In this document: piece by piece, positions 8,367-16,721 of the stretch | How the letters are laid out: every line of letters begins with the position of its first letter | Numbering within the stretch: the stretch's first letter is position 1 | From: CAIWHR01 sp963809965 | Lineage (GTDB): Bacteria; Pseudomonadota; Gammaproteobacteria; Burkholderiales; Casimicrobiaceae | DNA: 64,000 nucleotides | Assembly: GCA_963809965.1 (NCBI GenBank) | Contig: CAWELU010000049.1 | Location: 90,936 to 154,935, forward strand | Direction: 5' to 3' | Notes under the pieces: generated by a model | Told to the model about the DNA's origin: nothing | Database searches by the model: none | What the model saw: only the letters and a program-made list of their open reading frames with translations | Program-made: the position numbers and the translations under genes

Positions 8367-9692
8367 TCAGTGCACGGCCGCAGCCGCGACGCGCTTCGCC
8401 TTGACCATCTGGAAGTAGCTCTCCAGCCGGTTCTTGACGTTCGCCGCCGAGAAGTAGCGCGGGTCGACGAGGTCGGTCTCGATGAACGCCGCCGGCTTGC
8501 CGGTGCGCTTCTCGACTTCGCGCAGGATCAGGAGCTGCCCGGCCGAGAAGCTGTTGCAGCTCTTGATCGAGTTGATCAGCAGCCCGTCGGCCTGGTACTC
8601 GTCGATGTACCTGCAGATCATGTCGATCCGCGACGGCAGGTTGAGGTTCGTGTAGCAGCCGAGGCAGTACTCGGCCAGCGACTCGAGCGGACGGTCGGCA
8701 TCGTGGCGGAAGCCGAAGTCGTAGAGGCCGCCGACCTTCGCGTAGGTCGACGAGACGACCACCGCGCCCTCGTCGTAGAACATCTTCCAGAAGTCGCGGA
8801 AGCTGGTCCAGTTGGGCGGGCCCTCGACGATCAGGCGGTACTTCTCCTCGCCCATCTCGCCCTCGGGCGTGACCGGGCCCTTGCCGTCGCGCACGCGCTG
8901 CTCGATTTCCTGCCGCAGCACGCGGTAGTACTCGGTCGCCTCGGGCATGCCGCGGAACGCGGTGAAGATCGGGCCGATGTAGTAGACGGCGCCGAAGTAG
9001 CCGTCGATCGGCGACGGCCGGTTCTTCGCCGACTGCAGCACGGCGACCAGATCGTCCTCGGCCTTCTGCGACTCCCGCATGTACTGGCGCAGGCGGTCGA
9101 TGTCGAACTTGACGCCGGAGATCCGCTCGAGCGTCGGGATCACGGTTTCCTTCAGCTGCTTGACGACGTATTCGCGCATGTTCGGCGCGATCTTGCCTTC
9201 GCCCTGGTACGGCACGTGCAGCATCACGGTCTCGCAGCCGTACTTGTGGCGGATCAGCTCGAACCACTTCATGAACGTGAAGCAGCCGGTATAGGAGAGC
9301 AGCAGGATGTCGGGCCTCGGCAGGACTTCGCCCGTGGGACCGATCTCGCCGCCCATCATCATGCCGAGGTCCGACTTCACGTAGGTGCAGACGTCCTCGG
9401 ACTGGCCGTCGCGCTCGGCGTCCATGATGAACTTGCCGGACTTCTTGCGCATGCCGTTCTGCAGCGCATTGGTTTCCGGCAGGCTCCGCGCGAAATCGAA
9501 GCACATCAGGAGCTCGTTCAGGTTGCCCGGCACGAACGTCGCCGACACCTTGCGTCCCGTCTGGTGCGCGGTCGCGAGCTCGTGGTAGTTGCAGTTGATG
9601 AGCTCCTTCTGGAGCCACATCGCGTCCTCCTTCTGGACCGGCTTGACTGGCTTCTTGCCGGCGGACGGCACTGCTTGGATTGGCGTGCTCAT
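8367..9692 (-). CDS. bcrB: Benzoyl-CoA reductase subunit B (substrate-reducing module)
   Basis: The 441-residue protein belongs to the 2-hydroxyglutaryl-CoA dehydratase D-component (HgdB/BcrB) family. Recognisable stretches are ELINCNYHELATAHQTGRK, the SYTGCFTFMKWFELI segment, EYCLGCYTNLNLPSRID and LINSIKSCNSFSAGQ, with conserved cysteines that would hold a [4Fe-4S] cluster. With BcrC it forms the module where benzoyl-CoA is reduced to cyclohexa-1,5-diene-1-carboxyl-CoA. The start ATGA overlaps the bcrC stop, implying coupled, equal synthesis. B versus C is assigned by length (about 440 versus 390) and the known bcrCBAD order. Confidence 0.92.
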   Translation of the reverse strand: MSTPIQAVPSAGKKPVKPVQKEDAMWLQKELINCNYHELATAHQTGRKVSATFVPGNLNELLMCFDFARSLPETNALQNGMRKKSGKFIMDAERDGQSEDVCTYVKSDLGMMMGGEIGPTGEVLPRPDILLLSYTGCFTFMKWFELIRHKYGCETVMLHVPYQGEGKIAPNMREYVVKQLKETVIPTLERISGVKFDIDRLRQYMRESQKAEDDLVAVLQSAKNRPSPIDGYFGAVYYIGPIFTAFRGMPEATEYYRVLRQEIEQRVRDGKGPVTPEGEMGEEKYRLIVEGPPNWTSFRDFWKMFYDEGAVVVSSTYAKVGGLYDFGFRHDADRPLESLAEYCLGCYTNLNLPSRIDMICRYIDEYQADGLLINSIKSCNSFSAGQLLILREVEKRTGKPAAFIETDLVDPRYFSAANVKNRLESYFQMVKAKRVAAAAVH

Positions 9693-10867
9693 GCGGCGCT
9701 CCACAATTTGATCGAATCGGCGAAGGTGCCGGCCTGCTCCCGGATCGGGGCCATCTGGCCGGTGTTCTCGGCATACTTGAAGGCGGTGTGCGGAACCTTG
9801 TGCTTGCTCAGCACGTCCTGCAGCATCGGCCGCTCGAGCAGCGCCGGGTCGCAGAACGACGGCGCGGCGAAGATCACGCCTTCGGCGCCGCTGGTCTTGA
9901 TCTGCTTCAGCAGGTACACGCCCTTGTCTTCGCGCTTGGTGTCGTACTTCGCCGCGGTCGACGCCGAGCGATGCAGGAAAGCCTTCGACAGCTCGTCGAG
10001 CGGATTGCCGTTCGCCGGCACGTCGTCCAGCAGCCAGCGCGTCACCAGCATGAAATCGTCGTCGACGATGTAGCAGCCGGCCATTTCGATCGACTTGATC
10101 AGGCCCAGCGGCGGCTGCTCGCAGAACGAGCCGTTGAGCACGACGCGCGCGTTGTCGCGCTTCGGCCGCGGCAACGCGTCGGCGGCCGCGAGGTAGTCGC
10201 GGACGAGTTGCGTGTGCTCCTCCGGCGGCAGCACCATGCCGGCGCGCAGCAGCAGATAGACCTCGGAGGTCGGCGCCTGCCACGGCTTGGCCGCGCGGTA
10301 GGTGTAGAGGTCCTGCACCGCGCGGCGGTTCTCGTTGTAGACGGCAATCGAGGCATTGAGCTCGGCATCGGTGATCGGCTTGCCGCGCAGTTTGCCCAGA
10401 TCGTCGCGCAGGATCTCGAGCTCGTGGATGTAGAAGGTGCCGCCGATCGAGTCCTCGTAGTTCTGCGGGACGTCGAAGTACTTGACGTACTTGTCCTTGA
10501 ACAGGATCTGCCACATCCCCGACAGGTTGCGGATGACGTCGCAGATCGACGGGAACAGCATGCCGTCGAGGCAGTCGAGGCGGCCGGTCAACCCCAGCTC
10601 GATCGTCGAGCGCGGAATGCGGCAGATGTAGCTCTGGTAATAGGCGTCGCCCTGGATCACCTCGAGCTGGTCGCCGCCGCCGAGTATCCCGACCGACAGC
10701 ATCCCGGCAGCGTGCACCAGCTCGCGCGGCACGTAGACCGGCATGTAGCCGATCGCCTTGCGGCCGGGCACGGCCGCCTTCCACTGCTTGACGGCGTTGA
10801 AGTCGAGATCGTCGAACAGCGCCTGGCAACGCTCGACGATCTGGAGGACGGGGGGGGTCGTTGGCAT
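9689..10867 (-). CDS. bcrC: Benzoyl-CoA reductase subunit C (substrate-reducing module)
   Basis: The 392-residue protein is the second HgdB-family subunit. Key segments are IGYMPVYVPRELVHAAGM near residue 40, DAYYQSYICRIPRSTIELG, MLFPSICDVIRNLSGMW, and VVLNGSFCEQPPLGLIKSIE. It partners BcrB to bind benzoyl-CoA and the catalytic iron-sulfur cluster. The start codon overlaps the stop of dch (ATGA at 10864-10867). Codons 4-7 contain a run of eight C on the coding strand (G at 10850-10857), an unusually long homopolymer so near a start. Confidence 0.92.
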   Translation of the reverse strand: MPTTPPVLQIVERCQALFDDLDFNAVKQWKAAVPGRKAIGYMPVYVPRELVHAAGMLSVGILGGGDQLEVIQGDAYYQSYICRIPRSTIELGLTGRLDCLDGMLFPSICDVIRNLSGMWQILFKDKYVKYFDVPQNYEDSIGGTFYIHELEILRDDLGKLRGKPITDAELNASIAVYNENRRAVQDLYTYRAAKPWQAPTSEVYLLLRAGMVLPPEEHTQLVRDYLAAADALPRPKRDNARVVLNGSFCEQPPLGLIKSIEMAGCYIVDDDFMLVTRWLLDDVPANGNPLDELSKAFLHRSASTAAKYDTKREDKGVYLLKQIKTSGAEGVIFAAPSFCDPALLERPMLQDVLSKHKVPHTAFKYAENTGQMAPIREQAGTFADSIKLWSAA

Positions 10868-11640
10868 CAGCGGTGCTCCCAGTTCGGTTTGCGTTTGGCG
10901 AGGAAGGCGACGAGCCCCTCGTTGGCATCGCGCGTTTGCATCAGCCGGCCGAGGTAGAGCGCTTCGACCTCGGTCAGGCGCCGGCGCACGTCCTGAATCA
11001 TCGGCGCGCGGGCGGCGGTCAGGGCGCAGGCGAGCGATGCGGCGCTCTTGTTGGCGAGATGCTGGTCGAAATACGCGAGCGCGGCGGCCTCGGGATCCGC
11101 GAATACCACCTGGACCAACCCGGCACTCCTCGCTTCCTCGGCGCCGATCGAGCGGCCCGAAAACAGCAGGTCCTCGGCCAACGGCTGATTGACCCGATAC
11201 GGCAGGAGCACCGACGCCGCCGGCGCGAATACGCCCAGCTTCATCTCGGGCTGCCCGAACTGCGCATCGGGCGCCGCGAAGATCGGGCCGCCGGCAAGTG
11301 CCACCTCGAGTCCGCCACCGAGGCACTGCCCGCGCACCGCCACGAGGATCGGCACCGGAAACTCGAGCATCACCATGATCAGCGCGTGCAGCGACGCGAG
11401 CATCGCCGCACAGCGATCGGGCAGGTGTTCCTCGACGCTTGCACCGAAGCTGAAGTGCGGACCCTCCGCGTCGAGCAGCACGCCGCGCAATCCAGGATGT
11501 CCGCGAAAGGCGACGAGCGCTCCGGAGAGCGCGGCGATCATCGCCGCATCGACGATGTTCGCCTTCGGCCGGGCGAGGCGCAGGCGCAGCAGCGCCCCGT
11601 CGTGGTCGAGCCAATCCTTGAGCGGCGATTCCGCGGTCAC
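10867..11640 (-). CDS. dch: Cyclohexa-1,5-dienecarbonyl-CoA hydratase
   Basis: The 257-residue crotonase-family protein has the oxyanion-hole segments GPHFSFGASVEEH near residue 60 and VRGQCLGGGLEVAL near residue 100. The length matches known dienoyl-CoA hydratases (about 258). In the benzoyl-CoA pathway Dch adds water to the diene made by the reductase, giving 6-hydroxycyclohex-1-ene-1-carbonyl-CoA. Assignment to Dch, rather than a general enoyl-CoA hydratase, comes from its place between oah and bcrC. Translation appears to start at the GTG at 11640, two bases from the oah stop. Confidence 0.88.
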   Translation of the reverse strand: MTAESPLKDWLDHDGALLRLRLARPKANIVDAAMIAALSGALVAFRGHPGLRGVLLDAEGPHFSFGASVEEHLPDRCAAMLASLHALIMVMLEFPVPILVAVRGQCLGGGLEVALAGGPIFAAPDAQFGQPEMKLGVFAPAASVLLPYRVNQPLAEDLLFSGRSIGAEEARSAGLVQVVFADPEAAALAYFDQHLANKSAASLACALTAARAPMIQDVRRRLTEVEALYLGRLMQTRDANEGLVAFLAKRKPNWEHR

Positions 11641-11643
11641 GCT

Positions 11644-12771
11644 CTAGCCCTTGCGCTTGTTCTTCGGCTGGATCGAGTCGTGCAACGGGCCGACCCAGCT
11701 TTCGCCGGCGGCGAGTTTCTGGCGCAGCAGCACAAAGTCCGCCTCGCGATCGTCCTTGGGGCCTTCGTTGAAGGCCGTGAAGCCGGCGCGTGCTTCGGTC
11801 ATCATGTTGAGCGCGAGCCAGGCGCGCGAGTTCTCCTTGTTGCGATTCCACACCTCGAGCTTGGGCTTGCGCAATTCCTCGATCGTCTTGGTCGTGCAGT
11901 CGGGGAAAGTCAGCAGCATCTTGGCGCACAGTTCCTCGACCTTTGCGTCGAGCAGCGAGAGGTCCACGGTGCCGCGCGCGAGCAATGCCTTGCCTTCCTT
12001 CACCGCGTCGCCGGTCTTCGACTCGCCGAAGACGAAGCGGCCGTACTCGTCGGTCATCCGCTGGGTTTCGACGAGCGGATTGGCGACGTACTTGCCGTCC
12101 ACCTTCAGCGCGGGAACGATGTCGGTCAGCACACCCATCCAGTACGCCTTGTGCGCCGAGAACGGCTCGCACAGCACGCAGGCCGCCATCGAACGCTCGG
12201 CGCCGGCAATCACCGGCAGAAAATCCGTGGCGCCGCCGATCGGCGCGGAGCCGTGCTTGGGACCGGCCTGACCGAAGCGCGCGAGGTCCTGCGCAACCGA
12301 GAAGTCGCAGGCCATCCCGATTTCCTGGCCACCGCCGATGCGCATCCCGTTCACACGGCAGATCACCGGCTTGTCGCAGGCGAGGATACCGGAGACCATG
12401 TCGTTGAACAGGCGCATGTACTGCCGGTACTCCTGCGGATGCCCGGCGTAGTACTCGGCGTACTCCTTGGTGTTGCCGCCCGTGCAGAAGGCCTTCTCGC
12501 CGGCGCCGGTGAAGACGACGCAGTTGACGTCGCGCGCGTTCGACGCGGCGCGGAACGCGAGAATCACGCCCTTCACCATGTCGGTGGTGTAGGAGTTGAA
12601 CTGCGCGGGGTTGTCCAGCGTGATCCAGGCGTTGAAGAGGCCCGGCACGGTCTTGCCGTCGGGCGTCTTCGCCGGCCGCTTCTCGTAGCTAACACCGGGC
12701 TTCGAGATGTCGTCGACGAGGTCGTGGTTCTTGAATTCGCGCATGGCGGAACGGGCGTCGGGGGCGTTCAC
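11644..12771 (-). CDS. oah: 6-oxocyclohex-1-ene-1-carbonyl-CoA hydrolase
   Basis: The 375-residue crotonase-superfamily enzyme begins near EFKNHDLVDD and carries VVFTGAGEKAFCTGGNTKEYAEYY, ICRVNGMRIGGGQEIGMACDFS and RFGQAGPKHGSAPIGGATDF. The enlarged size and these motifs are typical of ring-opening hydrolase Oah/BamA. It adds two waters and hydrolyses the ring C-C bond to 3-hydroxypimelyl-CoA. The GTG at 12771 is chosen because GGAG sits six bases upstream. An in-frame ATG lies at codon 10. It is followed almost immediately by dch. Confidence 0.92.
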   Translation of the reverse strand: MNAPDARSAMREFKNHDLVDDISKPGVSYEKRPAKTPDGKTVPGLFNAWITLDNPAQFNSYTTDMVKGVILAFRAASNARDVNCVVFTGAGEKAFCTGGNTKEYAEYYAGHPQEYRQYMRLFNDMVSGILACDKPVICRVNGMRIGGGQEIGMACDFSVAQDLARFGQAGPKHGSAPIGGATDFLPVIAGAERSMAACVLCEPFSAHKAYWMGVLTDIVPALKVDGKYVANPLVETQRMTDEYGRFVFGESKTGDAVKEGKALLARGTVDLSLLDAKVEELCAKMLLTFPDCTTKTIEELRKPKLEVWNRNKENSRAWLALNMMTEARAGFTAFNEGPKDDREADFVLLRQKLAAGESWVGPLHDSIQPKNKRKG

Positions 12772-12784
12772 GGGATTCTCCTTG

Positions 12785-13852
12785 TCAGGCCGGGACCAGC
12801 ACCACGCGCTTGGCGATCTCGCGGTGATGGACGGCGGCGAACACGCGGTTGATGTCGTCGAGCGGCTGCCGCTCGACGAACGGCTCGATCGCGACCTTGC
12901 CGTCGAGCACCAGGTCGAGCGCCGCCGGATAGAACTCCGGCGGGCAGCCCCAGTTGCCGAGCGCGCGCGCGTCGAAGGCCATGAGGTTGGACAGCCGCAC
13001 CTCGACCTTGTCCATCGTGAAGCCCACGACCGACAGCGTCGCGCCGTGGACAAGCAGGCCCCAGGCGGCAAGTTGCCCGGCGGCCGTGCCCGAGCACTCG
13101 AAGATCTGCCACTCGGTCGCCCGCAGGCCGTTGGCCTTTGCGAACGCCGCGATCGCCGCCTTCATTGCCTTGCCGTCGTGCGTGCGGGCGTCGAGCGCAA
13201 GCGCGGCGCCGTGCTGCGAGATCGCCTCGAGCTTGCGCTCGTCGACGTCGATCGCGACGACCTTCGCGCCGAACGCGCTCGCGATCTGCACACAGTAGCC
13301 GCCCACGCCGCCGGCCCCGACGACGATCGCCAGGCTGCCGGGGGTGACGCCGGCGCGTCGCACCGCCTGGTACGGCGTCGTCAGCGCGTCGGCGACGATC
13401 GACACCTCGGCGAGCGAGAGTCCGGCACGTGCCAGCCGTGCCTCGTCGACCTCGCACAGGCCCCGGCCGGGCACGACGATGTGCGTCGCGAACCCGCCCT
13501 GGATGTCGTTGCCGGGCATCTTCTGCTGGCGGCAGATCGGTGCCAAGCCGCGCCGGCACAGATCGCACTCGCCGCAAGGCAGCACGGCGGGGACGATCAC
13601 GGCCTTGCCCATCCAGCCTTGTGCTCCCGCACCGGCGGCCACGACGCGGCCGCTGATCTCGTGGCCGAGGGCCAGCGGCAGCGGAGCATTGGTCCGGACG
13701 CCGTCGTAGTAATAGCCGAGGTCGGTATGGCAGACACCGCAGCCGGCAACCGCGATGACCACTTCGGTCGGGCCCGGCTCGGCACGGAAGTCCGCGCGCT
13801 CGAGCGGCGCGTTGGGCGCGCTCATCAGCCAGCGGTGCGCGTCGATCGTCAT
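12785..13852 (-). CDS. had: 6-hydroxycyclohex-1-ene-1-carbonyl-CoA dehydrogenase
   Basis: The 355-residue zinc-type alcohol dehydrogenase has AGCGVCHTDLGYYYDG with the catalytic-zinc cysteine, GHEISGRVV with the following histidine/glutamate, a structural zinc lobe LPCGECDLCRRGLAPIC, and the NAD loop VVGAGGVGG near residue 180. In this operon it should oxidise the Dch product to 6-oxocyclohex-1-ene-1-carbonyl-CoA with NAD. It is the first gene of the minus-strand operon and diverges from korA, with the FNR-type site about 160 bases upstream of its ATG. Confidence 0.9.
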   Translation of the reverse strand: MTIDAHRWLMSAPNAPLERADFRAEPGPTEVVIAVAGCGVCHTDLGYYYDGVRTNAPLPLALGHEISGRVVAAGAGAQGWMGKAVIVPAVLPCGECDLCRRGLAPICRQQKMPGNDIQGGFATHIVVPGRGLCEVDEARLARAGLSLAEVSIVADALTTPYQAVRRAGVTPGSLAIVVGAGGVGGYCVQIASAFGAKVVAIDVDERKLEAISQHGAALALDARTHDGKAMKAAIAAFAKANGLRATEWQIFECSGTAAGQLAAWGLLVHGATLSVVGFTMDKVEVRLSNLMAFDARALGNWGCPPEFYPAALDLVLDGKVAIEPFVERQPLDDINRVFAAVHHREIAKRVVLVPA

Positions 13853-13950
13853 GGGTGTGGTGCTCCTCCAGGGCTACGCCCGGTCCGGGAAGATTTTCGC
13901 ACCCGCTGCTGCGGGACTTGACCCGGACCGTCGTTCCGGCCTATTCTTGC

Positions 13951-13966
13951 ATTATGGTACCACAAT
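13951..13966. promoter_or_regulatory. Inverted repeat, possible operator in the had-korA divergent promoter
   Basis: The sequence ATTATGGTACCACAAT is a near-perfect 16-base palindrome (seven of eight positions pair). It is bracketed by TGCA tetramers at 13948-13951 and 13977-13980. TGCA is the half-site I associate with BoxR/BzdR regulators. The position, about 100 bases upstream of had and 160 upstream of korA, suits a repressor operator. The bound protein is not known. Confidence 0.4.
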
Positions 13967-14012
13967 ACCGGTTTGGTGCAAATCATCTTGGCGGAGCCGG
14001 CTTCGAGGCGCT

Positions 14013-14026
14013 TTGATCTGCATCAA
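14013..14026. promoter_or_regulatory. FNR/ANR-type box between had and korA
   Basis: TTGATctgcATCAA matches the FNR consensus TTGAT-N4-ATCAA in all ten defined positions. Its centre (14019.5) is 32 bases from the centre of TCTACT at 14049-14054, a weak -10 for korA, which fits activation from about -41.5. On the other strand it lies upstream of had. It would give oxygen-responsive control to both the reductase operon and korAB. Confidence 0.72.
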
Positions 14027-14127
14027 TTGCAAAGAGGCGTGGAGCCGGTCTACTGCGGCCAACGATACACCGAACCGCCCGCCGTGTGCTGACCCACGCG
14101 CACCGCGGTCCGCAAAGGAGGCGTCAC

Positions 14128-15888
14128 ATGCAAGCCACATCCAGGAGCAAGGCATCGTCGGCGCGCCGCGCGCTGACGAGTGTGTCGATCGCGCTCGCCG
14201 GCAGCGGCGGCAGCGGAGTGATGACGGCAGGAACCCTTCTTCTCACCGCCGCGGCAAAGGCCGGGCTCTACGGCCTCATGGTGCGCACCAGCGGCCCGCA
14301 AATCCGTGGTGGCGAAGCGGCGGCGCTGGTCCGGCTCGGGGGAGCGCCGATGGACGGCCTCGATGACCGCTTCGAAGCGCTGCTCGCGATCGACTGGCAG
14401 AACGTCAACCGGTTCGCCGACGAGATTCCGCTGAGCGCGCAAAGCGTGTTGGTCGGGGACCCGGACGAAGGCGAGGTTCCCGAGGTGTTCAAGGCGACCG
14501 GCGCGCGATACTTTCCCGTGCCGCTCAAGAAGACGGCAAAGGGAATCAAGGGCAGCTGGACCAACATGGTCGCGCTGGGCGTGGCCGGCGCGCTCGCGGG
14601 CATCCCCGAGGAAGCGCTCGCCGCGGCCGTGCGCGAATCCTGGAAGCGCGACGAGGGCGCGCTCGCCGCCAATCTCGAGGCGGTGCGGGCGGGCGTCGCA
14701 GCGGCCGCCGGAATCGATGGCGTGGCGAAGCCCGCCGCGCCGCCGAGCCCGCCGGCGAAGCGCTGGCAGATCAGCGGCAACGAAGCGGCCGGGTTCGGGG
14801 CGATCCGCGGCGGGGTCCGTTTCGTCGCTGCCTACCCCATCACCCCCGCGACGGAGCTCCTCGAGTGGATGGCGCCCGCGCTGGCCAAGGTCGGCGGCAC
14901 GCTGCTGCAGGCCGAAGACGAATTGGCGTCGGTCAACATGGTCATCGGCGCGTCCTACGGCGGCGTCCCGTCGCTCACGGCGACCGCCGGACCCGGCCTT
15001 GCGCTCATGACCGAAGGCATTGGCCTCGCCGTCAGCGCGGAGGTGCCGATCGTCGTCGTCGACGTGATGCGCGGCGGACCTTCGACCGGAATTCCGGCGA
15101 AGAGCGAGCAAAGCGACCTCTCCTTTGCCGTAAGCGGCTTGCACGGCGACGCACCGCGCATCGTCGTCGCGCCGAACTCCATCGCCGATTGCCTCGCGAC
15201 GACCCAATGGGCGGTCGAGTTGGCCGAGGCGATGCAGGCGCCCGCCATCGTGCTGTCCGATCAGTTCATGGGCCAGTCGCGCGCGATCATCGACCGGCCC
15301 GCCGATGTTGCCTTCCTCGGGAACCGTCTGACCGCAGCGGCCGATACCCCCGATTACAAGCGCTACCGGAATACCGAATCCGGCATTTCGCCGATGGCGA
15401 TTCCCGGCACGCCCGGCATCGCCTACACTGCCGACGGCCTCGAGCACACCGAAGCCGGCATTCCGAGCAGCCAGTCGCGCGATCACCGCGCCCAGCTCGA
15501 CAAGCGCCTGCGCAAGCTGGCGCAGCACGACTACGGTCGCTGGTGGGCCGACGTCGAAGGCGAAGGCGATGCGGCGGTGATCACGTTCGGCTCCGCAACC
15601 GCCGCGGTCCGCGAAGCGGTGGCGCGCGCCGGCGACGACGGCTTCGACGTCCGGCTGATCGCGCTGCGCCTGCTCGCTCCCGCCCAACCGGAGCGGCTTG
15701 CGGCGGCGCTGGAGGGCGTAGCGCACGTCATGGTCATCGAGCAGAATCACAGCGCGCAGCTGTATCGCTACCTGCGCTCGATGTACGACCTTCCCGGCAA
15801 GCCGGCGAGCTTCCATCGCCCCGGTCCGCTGCCCCTGCGTCCAGGCGAGCTCGCGGACGCGATTCGAAACTGGAGGGACGCGCGATGA
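14128..15888 (+). CDS. korA: 2-oxoacid:ferredoxin oxidoreductase, fused gamma-alpha subunit
   Basis: The 586-residue protein joins a gamma domain (about residues 10-190, with GSGGSGVMTAGTLLL and RGGEAAALVRLG) to an alpha, pyrimidine-binding domain (from about 210, with GGVRFVAAYPITPATELLEW, TATAGPGLALMTE). It pairs with KorB to oxidise a 2-oxoacid, most likely 2-oxoglutarate, with CoA and to reduce ferredoxin. Next to a benzoyl-CoA reductase operon, this is known from Thauera as the way TCA-cycle oxidation supplies low-potential electrons. AAAGGAGG sits seven bases before the ATG. 2-oxoglutarate is inferred from context. Confidence 0.88.
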   Translation: MQATSRSKASSARRALTSVSIALAGSGGSGVMTAGTLLLTAAAKAGLYGLMVRTSGPQIRGGEAAALVRLGGAPMDGLDDRFEALLAIDWQNVNRFADEIPLSAQSVLVGDPDEGEVPEVFKATGARYFPVPLKKTAKGIKGSWTNMVALGVAGALAGIPEEALAAAVRESWKRDEGALAANLEAVRAGVAAAAGIDGVAKPAAPPSPPAKRWQISGNEAAGFGAIRGGVRFVAAYPITPATELLEWMAPALAKVGGTLLQAEDELASVNMVIGASYGGVPSLTATAGPGLALMTEGIGLAVSAEVPIVVVDVMRGGPSTGIPAKSEQSDLSFAVSGLHGDAPRIVVAPNSIADCLATTQWAVELAEAMQAPAIVLSDQFMGQSRAIIDRPADVAFLGNRLTAAADTPDYKRYRNTESGISPMAIPGTPGIAYTADGLEHTEAGIPSSQSRDHRAQLDKRLRKLAQHDYGRWWADVEGEGDAAVITFGSATAAVREAVARAGDDGFDVRLIALRLLAPAQPERLAAALEGVAHVMVIEQNHSAQLYRYLRSMYDLPGKPASFHRPGPLPLRPGELADAIRNWRDAR

Positions 15889-16721
15889 GCGAAGTCGCCA
15901 CCCCCGCGCCGCTGACGGCGCAAAGCTACAAGTCCTCCTACAAGCCGATCTGGTGTCCGGGCTGCGGCGACTATTCGGTCCTGAGTTCGGTCACCAAGGC
16001 TCTGGCCATGGTCGCCGCGCCGCCGGAAGACGTCGTCGTCGTGTCCGGGATCGGCTGCTCGTCGCGGATCCCCGCCTACACCACCTGCTACGGCTTTCAC
16101 GGTGTGCACGGCCGCGCGTTGGCGGCCGCAACCGGCCTCAAGGTCGCGCGCCCCGATCTCACCGTGCTCGTCGCCGGCGGCGACGGCGACGGCTACTCGA
16201 TCGGCGGCAATCACTTCCTGCACGCATGCCGGCGTAACGTCGACCTGACCTACATCGTGATGGACAACCACGTCTACGGGATGACCAAGGGTCAGCCATC
16301 GCCGACCACGGAGCCCGACTGGGACTCGAAGCTGTCGCCGGGCGGAACCGGCGTGCGGTCGTTCCATCCGCTGGTGATCGCCCTCGCCTCGGGCGCGAAC
16401 TTCGTCGCGCGCGCCTTCGCCGGCGATCCCAACGGCACCGCGGAGATGATCGCGCAGGCCATCCGCCACCCCGGCTTTTCCTTCGTCGAGGTGCTCTCAC
16501 CCTGCATCACGTTCCGCCCCGAGCAACGCGAGTGGAAGCAAGCGGTCCACCCTGCCCCGGTGGCGGAGACCGACGATCCAGCCCGCGCCGCACGCCGGAT
16601 CATGACCGACGACGGCTTCAACATCGGCGTACTGTATGCCGGCCAGCGCAAGCCCTATTCCGCGGTCACCGGCAAGCCCGTTGCCGCCGTCACCGCACTC
16701 GAAGCGGAGTTCGAGTTATGA
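15885..16721 (+). CDS. korB: 2-oxoacid:ferredoxin oxidoreductase, beta subunit
   Basis: The 278-residue beta subunit binds thiamine diphosphate: it has WCPGCGDYSVLSS near residue 20, SGIGCSSRIPAY, the ThDP/Mg motif GGDGDGYSIGGNHF and IVMDNHVYGMTKGQPSPT. Cysteines in CPGCGD and IGCSS are the usual [4Fe-4S] ligands. It overlaps korA by four bases (ATGA) and is followed with the same overlap by the ferritin-like gene, so the three are translationally coupled. No separate delta/ferredoxin subunit is encoded; the ferredoxin of the divergent operon is the likely acceptor. Confidence 0.88.
   Translation: MSEVATPAPLTAQSYKSSYKPIWCPGCGDYSVLSSVTKALAMVAAPPEDVVVVSGIGCSSRIPAYTTCYGFHGVHGRALAAATGLKVARPDLTVLVAGGDGDGYSIGGNHFLHACRRNVDLTYIVMDNHVYGMTKGQPSPTTEPDWDSKLSPGGTGVRSFHPLVIALASGANFVARAFAGDPNGTAEMIAQAIRHPGFSFVEVLSPCITFRPEQREWKQAVHPAPVAETDDPARAARRIMTDDGFNIGVLYAGQRKPYSAVTGKPVAAVTALEAEFEL

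Noticed and set aside
6802..8418. Long plus-strand open frame (538 codons) antisense to bcrD/bcrA
   Set aside because: It mirrors the third-position G/C bias of the bcr genes, is Arg/Ala/Val-rich with no family resemblance and no ribosome-binding site. The same applies to the other long antisense frames over korA, box, urt, ffh and pil genes.
12771..14128. Horizontal transfer boundary of the benzoate island
   Set aside because: No integrase, tRNA, direct repeat or visible shift in base composition flanks the aromatic genes.
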